Assembly: GCA_030737835.1 (NCBI GenBank)
Contig: CM060849.1
Location: forward strand, 12,357,716-12,421,715
Length of the DNA stretch: 64,000 nt
Reading direction: 5' to 3'
From: Acorus gramineus
Lineage: Eukaryota; Streptophyta; Magnoliopsida; Acorales; Acoraceae
The position numbers were made by a program, and so were the translations under genes. This document shows, in pieces, positions 60,949-64,000 of this stretch (positions within the stretch are counted from its first letter, which is position 1; each line of letters starts with the position of its first letter). Under the pieces are notes generated by a model. It had not been told where the DNA came from and made no database searches. It saw only the letters and a list, made by a program, of their open reading frames with translations.

Positions 60949-61610
60949 CTAATAATGTCGCGCGTGTATAACAGTCGTAGAAACTAAATCAAATTATATT
61001 AAATGCCATCACCATCACATAAATATTTGACAAAGAGTCTTACGTGTTGTACATGAAACCTTTACTTCATAATGTGGGTCTATCTTTCAGGGCAATTAGC
61101 CCATCAAGTATTTTATCCTCAATGGAAAATAATACATTCAGTCCCATTATAATCCAATGGATTTGCCGGGCTACGTTCAATTGATAATTACTAAAATACT
61201 CTGTTTTTTTGCATGGCATTTTCTAAAATATAACACTCTTACAAGTGTAGTAGTCTGATTTTTGCCATACAATTGTAGCATGTCACTCTAAATCATTTAA
61301 GTTCTTGTCCAACATTGAACTAGTCGAATGATCAGAATAATTTGAATAGTCACGGAGAAGATGATTTTGAAGGAATTGAATACCAAGGTCGTGATCGAGC
61401 CCATCAATTTCGAGTGTCTACTAAAGAAAAGTTATTGAACAACCACCTAGAATAAATTATTTGATCAAGAAGAAATCTAAGCAGTATACCCTGACATTTG
61501 CAGCCACCAACTATTCTATTTTTTTGAAGCACATACTTATTATAAAAAGTGAAGTATATATTTAGATAAGTAATATAACTAGTATGTACATTTTTTCTAA
61601 ATAAATATAA
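60949..61610. other. AT-rich spacer
   Basis: Nothing recognised. Confidence 0.4.
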
Positions 61611-62472
61611 GGAAAAAATCTTCTTAACTCATTGAAATCTTCTTAAAATCACAAAAAGTTCCTCTAAAATTAAAAAATCATCATAGATCCCCATAAAATA
61701 TATATGGTTAACGAATTTAGTCCCCCAGTCAAGGGTATATTAAAATATATCACCAGAAATTTACTAAAATTGGATTCAGTTCCTACAAACTTTATAAAAT
61801 CAGATTTAGTTATTTTGTAAGACAAAAATACCCCTGTCATTTTTCAACATCCTCATGTCTTGAAATGTCATCCTCATCTCTAAAAAAAAATATCTGTCGA
61901 GCCTCAATTGATCTACAAAATGAGTCACTTTTCAACATTTTTCCCTCCTTAATCTCATTACAGAGACTGAACAAAAAAAACTATAGTTTCATTAACTCCA
62001 TTACAAAATCAGTAGAGAAAACAATTTAAAAACCAAATCAAAATTCTATAATAAATTTTTAACTCAAAATTACTAGCAATAAAAAGCATAACACATTGAC
62101 TATAAAACTATAATTCATTTAATAAAATTCAAATAAATCAGTAAATATTTTTAGATAATCTCATGGATTTTTTGTGATTTTTAGAAGATTTCAGGGAGTT
62201 AAGACGATTTTTAAATTTCACATGGACTTTTTTGTATTTTCATAAGATTTTAGGGAGTTATATCAATTTTTGCTAACTAAGAAAATAAATTTTAAAATGG
62301 TATAACAGTAATTTACCATGCATAGTTAAGGTTAACCACACATCTGATTAGTTATAGGGACTAAAATAAATATTATTTAACAAGATAGGGACCTAAGGGG
62401 ATTTACTAATTTTACAGGGACTTTTTTTATTTTCATAAGTTTTCATAGAGCTAGATTGATTCTTTTTTAAAT
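61611..62472. mobile_element. Non-autonomous element with long inverted ends
   Basis: The left end (61611-61700) and the complement of the right end (about 62390-62472) align over ~80 bp. Both hold AAGTTCCTCTAAAATTA / AAGTCCCTGTAAAATTA and ATGAAAACTTATGAAAATA-like words and run to a GGGGA/TCCCC boundary. No ORF. Related TTTTAGGGAGTTA words recur internally at 62180-62260. Confidence 0.6.
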
Positions 62473-63640
62473 AAAAATATTTTTTTTTATATATGTTGCA
62501 CCAGTGGAGTATATAGGTTGCAGATGGAGTGACAAAATCATTCAGGCTCTAATAAAATGCTGAACTACCCATTGGCTGGATGGTACTTATAACACATCAC
62601 TCAAATGTTATGGTATGGATAATATTACAGATATTATGTGCGAAAGCATATATACAAAAAGTCCTTAAACATATGGAGAAATGCATGTCTCCAACTGTCA
62701 AACCATTGAATCTCAAAAATTGAACAAGATATATACATTTTTCTATGCCCTAATTAATTATGTCATAAGTTGACATCAAAAAAATTGAATTCTTCCGTTA
62801 ATGTTATAATATTTATCTCAATAAATAAATGTAAAATCTATGATTTTAAATATTTAAAGATTCACATAAAAAAAAAATAAATGAACTAAAAATAAAATAA
62901 AAAACAAAATTAAACCACCAATCCCTTAGAATGAGGACATGGATCTACCGACATGGATCTACCAAACATACATGGCCCAACCTCCCTAAAAACAGCACCC
63001 TACTTTAATTAATCTTTCCATAAAGTTAGTCTAATATTAAATTAATCAATCTTTAATCAATAGTCAGACTTCCATCAATTCATTCAAACCATTTAAAGAA
63101 GGGAAAAATCCAAATAACCCCCATTACACTGCCTGAAATCTATGTAACCCCTTGACTTTTCTTAAAGTCGACTATGTGAATCCAAATAACCCTCTGAATT
63201 AAACTTTCATTTAGTATTTTATGAGAAATATTTTATGAATATTCTGTTTTATTAATCTTGACTGAAAATACAAGTGTACCAAAAACCTTCAATAATTTGT
63301 TAAAAATGCTGAAAATTTTTTGATACATATTGATTTTACCTCTCATGATAGATTATAAAATCCTATTCGAAGAAAATAAAATTATCATTTATAAATATTT
63401 TTTAGATTTTTAAACATTATAGGAGTTCTTGGTATACTATATTTTCAATCAAAACATTCATATAATAATTCTAATCTATCAATAAAAATTTAACTCAATA
63501 ATTTATTTAAATTTATACATATGCTTTTAAGAGATTATATGAATTTTAGACGGTACTTAGAATTTTTCCTTTAAAGAATCAAACAACCAAGATGGCAAGA
63601 TGCAAACGAATCAGCAAAGGCCACTTGGATAATCCAACAC
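62473..63640. other. AT-rich spacer upstream of the last promoter
   Basis: No coding sequence recognised. Confidence 0.4.
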
Positions 63641-63641
63641 T

Positions 63642-63964
63642 CACGTGACAAATGGTTCACCCATCATCACCGGCTATCACCGGTCATCCAATTACCCTCT
63701 CTCAATGAAAAAACAAAACAAAGCGTGAGTATTAGACGGACTCATTGAGAAAGGGACGGACCAAATTTTTTTTACATCTATAAATACTCTCTCTCTAGAC
63801 CATGCTCTTTTTTTCCTCTCCTCCTCCTTCTCGTCCTCCCCGATCTTATTTGTACCTGCTGCTCTTCTCCTCTCCGGATATCTCCGCCGTTCATTTTCTC
63901 GGATCATGCCATCCGAGCCTTAGATCGTCTTTCCTTACCTCCAAAGCCGGAGGTCTCTAGGGTT
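63642..63964 (+). promoter_or_regulatory. Promoter and 5' leader of a gene beyond the window
   Basis: CACGTG (G-box) at 63642-63647, two ATCACCGG words at 63666-63683, and TATAAATA at 63779-63786 followed by a CTCTCTCT initiator-like stretch. Then a CT-rich, GC-richer leader with TCTAGGGTTTGGATCTC, typical of plant 5' UTRs. Transcription would start near 63810. A six-codon upstream ORF (MPSEP) sits at 63906-63923. The coding start is not reached. Confidence 0.6.
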
Positions 63965-64000
63965 TGGATCTCTTCTCCTTTTGTTGTTTTTTTTTTATTA

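Overview
This is a nuclear window from a flowering plant. Genes are split by GT-AG introns, the host proteins are typical plant ones (a plastid E2 with a transit peptide, a NIPA magnesium transporter), spacers are AT-rich, and there are many 5'-truncated LINEs, hAT-like MITEs, LTR fragments and one autonomous Mutator-like element (MULE). The species cannot be fixed from the sequence; a dicot or early-diverging angiosperm is a guess.

Layout. 1-3.8 kb: degenerate LINEs on both strands. 6.9-7.0 kb: last exon of a hotdog acyl-CoA thioesterase (+), whose earlier exons I cannot find. 8.9-12.2 kb: complete ELF1/ELOF1 transcription elongation factor gene (-), 88 aa in four coding exons. 12.4-19.5 kb: a 6.3-kb MULE carrying a MuDR-type DDE transposase and a second, intact plant-mobile-domain (PMD) gene of 607 aa. 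Both MULE ends carry arrays of perfect palindromes, and the whole element is bracketed by a ~400-bp direct repeat. 19.5-22.1 kb: hAT-like MITE, LINE tail, LTR fragment. 22.5-27.9 kb: complete plastid pyruvate dehydrogenase E2 gene (+, LTA2 type, 457 aa, six exons) with a LINE bearing target-site duplications in intron 3 and a stray partial copy of exon 5 in intron 4. 28.8-32.1 kb: RNase H pieces of LINEs and two MITEs. 33.1-47.5 kb: a NIPA-type Mg2+ transporter gene (-, nine exons, 357 aa) swollen to 14.5 kb by repeat-filled introns and using one GC-AG intron. 47.8-53.2 kb: MITE cluster, a 92-bp tandem repeat, duplicated segments and a GC-rich MITE. 54.4-57.9 kb: LINEs (-), one with a 320-bp internal duplication. 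58-63.6 kb: mostly empty AT-rich DNA with one TIR element and one unidentified exon-like segment. 63.6-64.0 kb: G-box, TATA box and CT-rich leader of a gene that starts beyond the window.

The host genes (thioesterase, ELF1, plastid E2, NIPA) are unrelated housekeeping functions in mixed orientation; nothing suggests a cluster. The most unusual object is the MULE: transposase and PMD gene lie head-to-tail, with the transposase frame and the PMD start meeting in one small exon, between palindrome arrays whose arms have changed together. All exon boundaries were placed by hand from splice signals, reading phase and remembered family similarity; no alignment was run.
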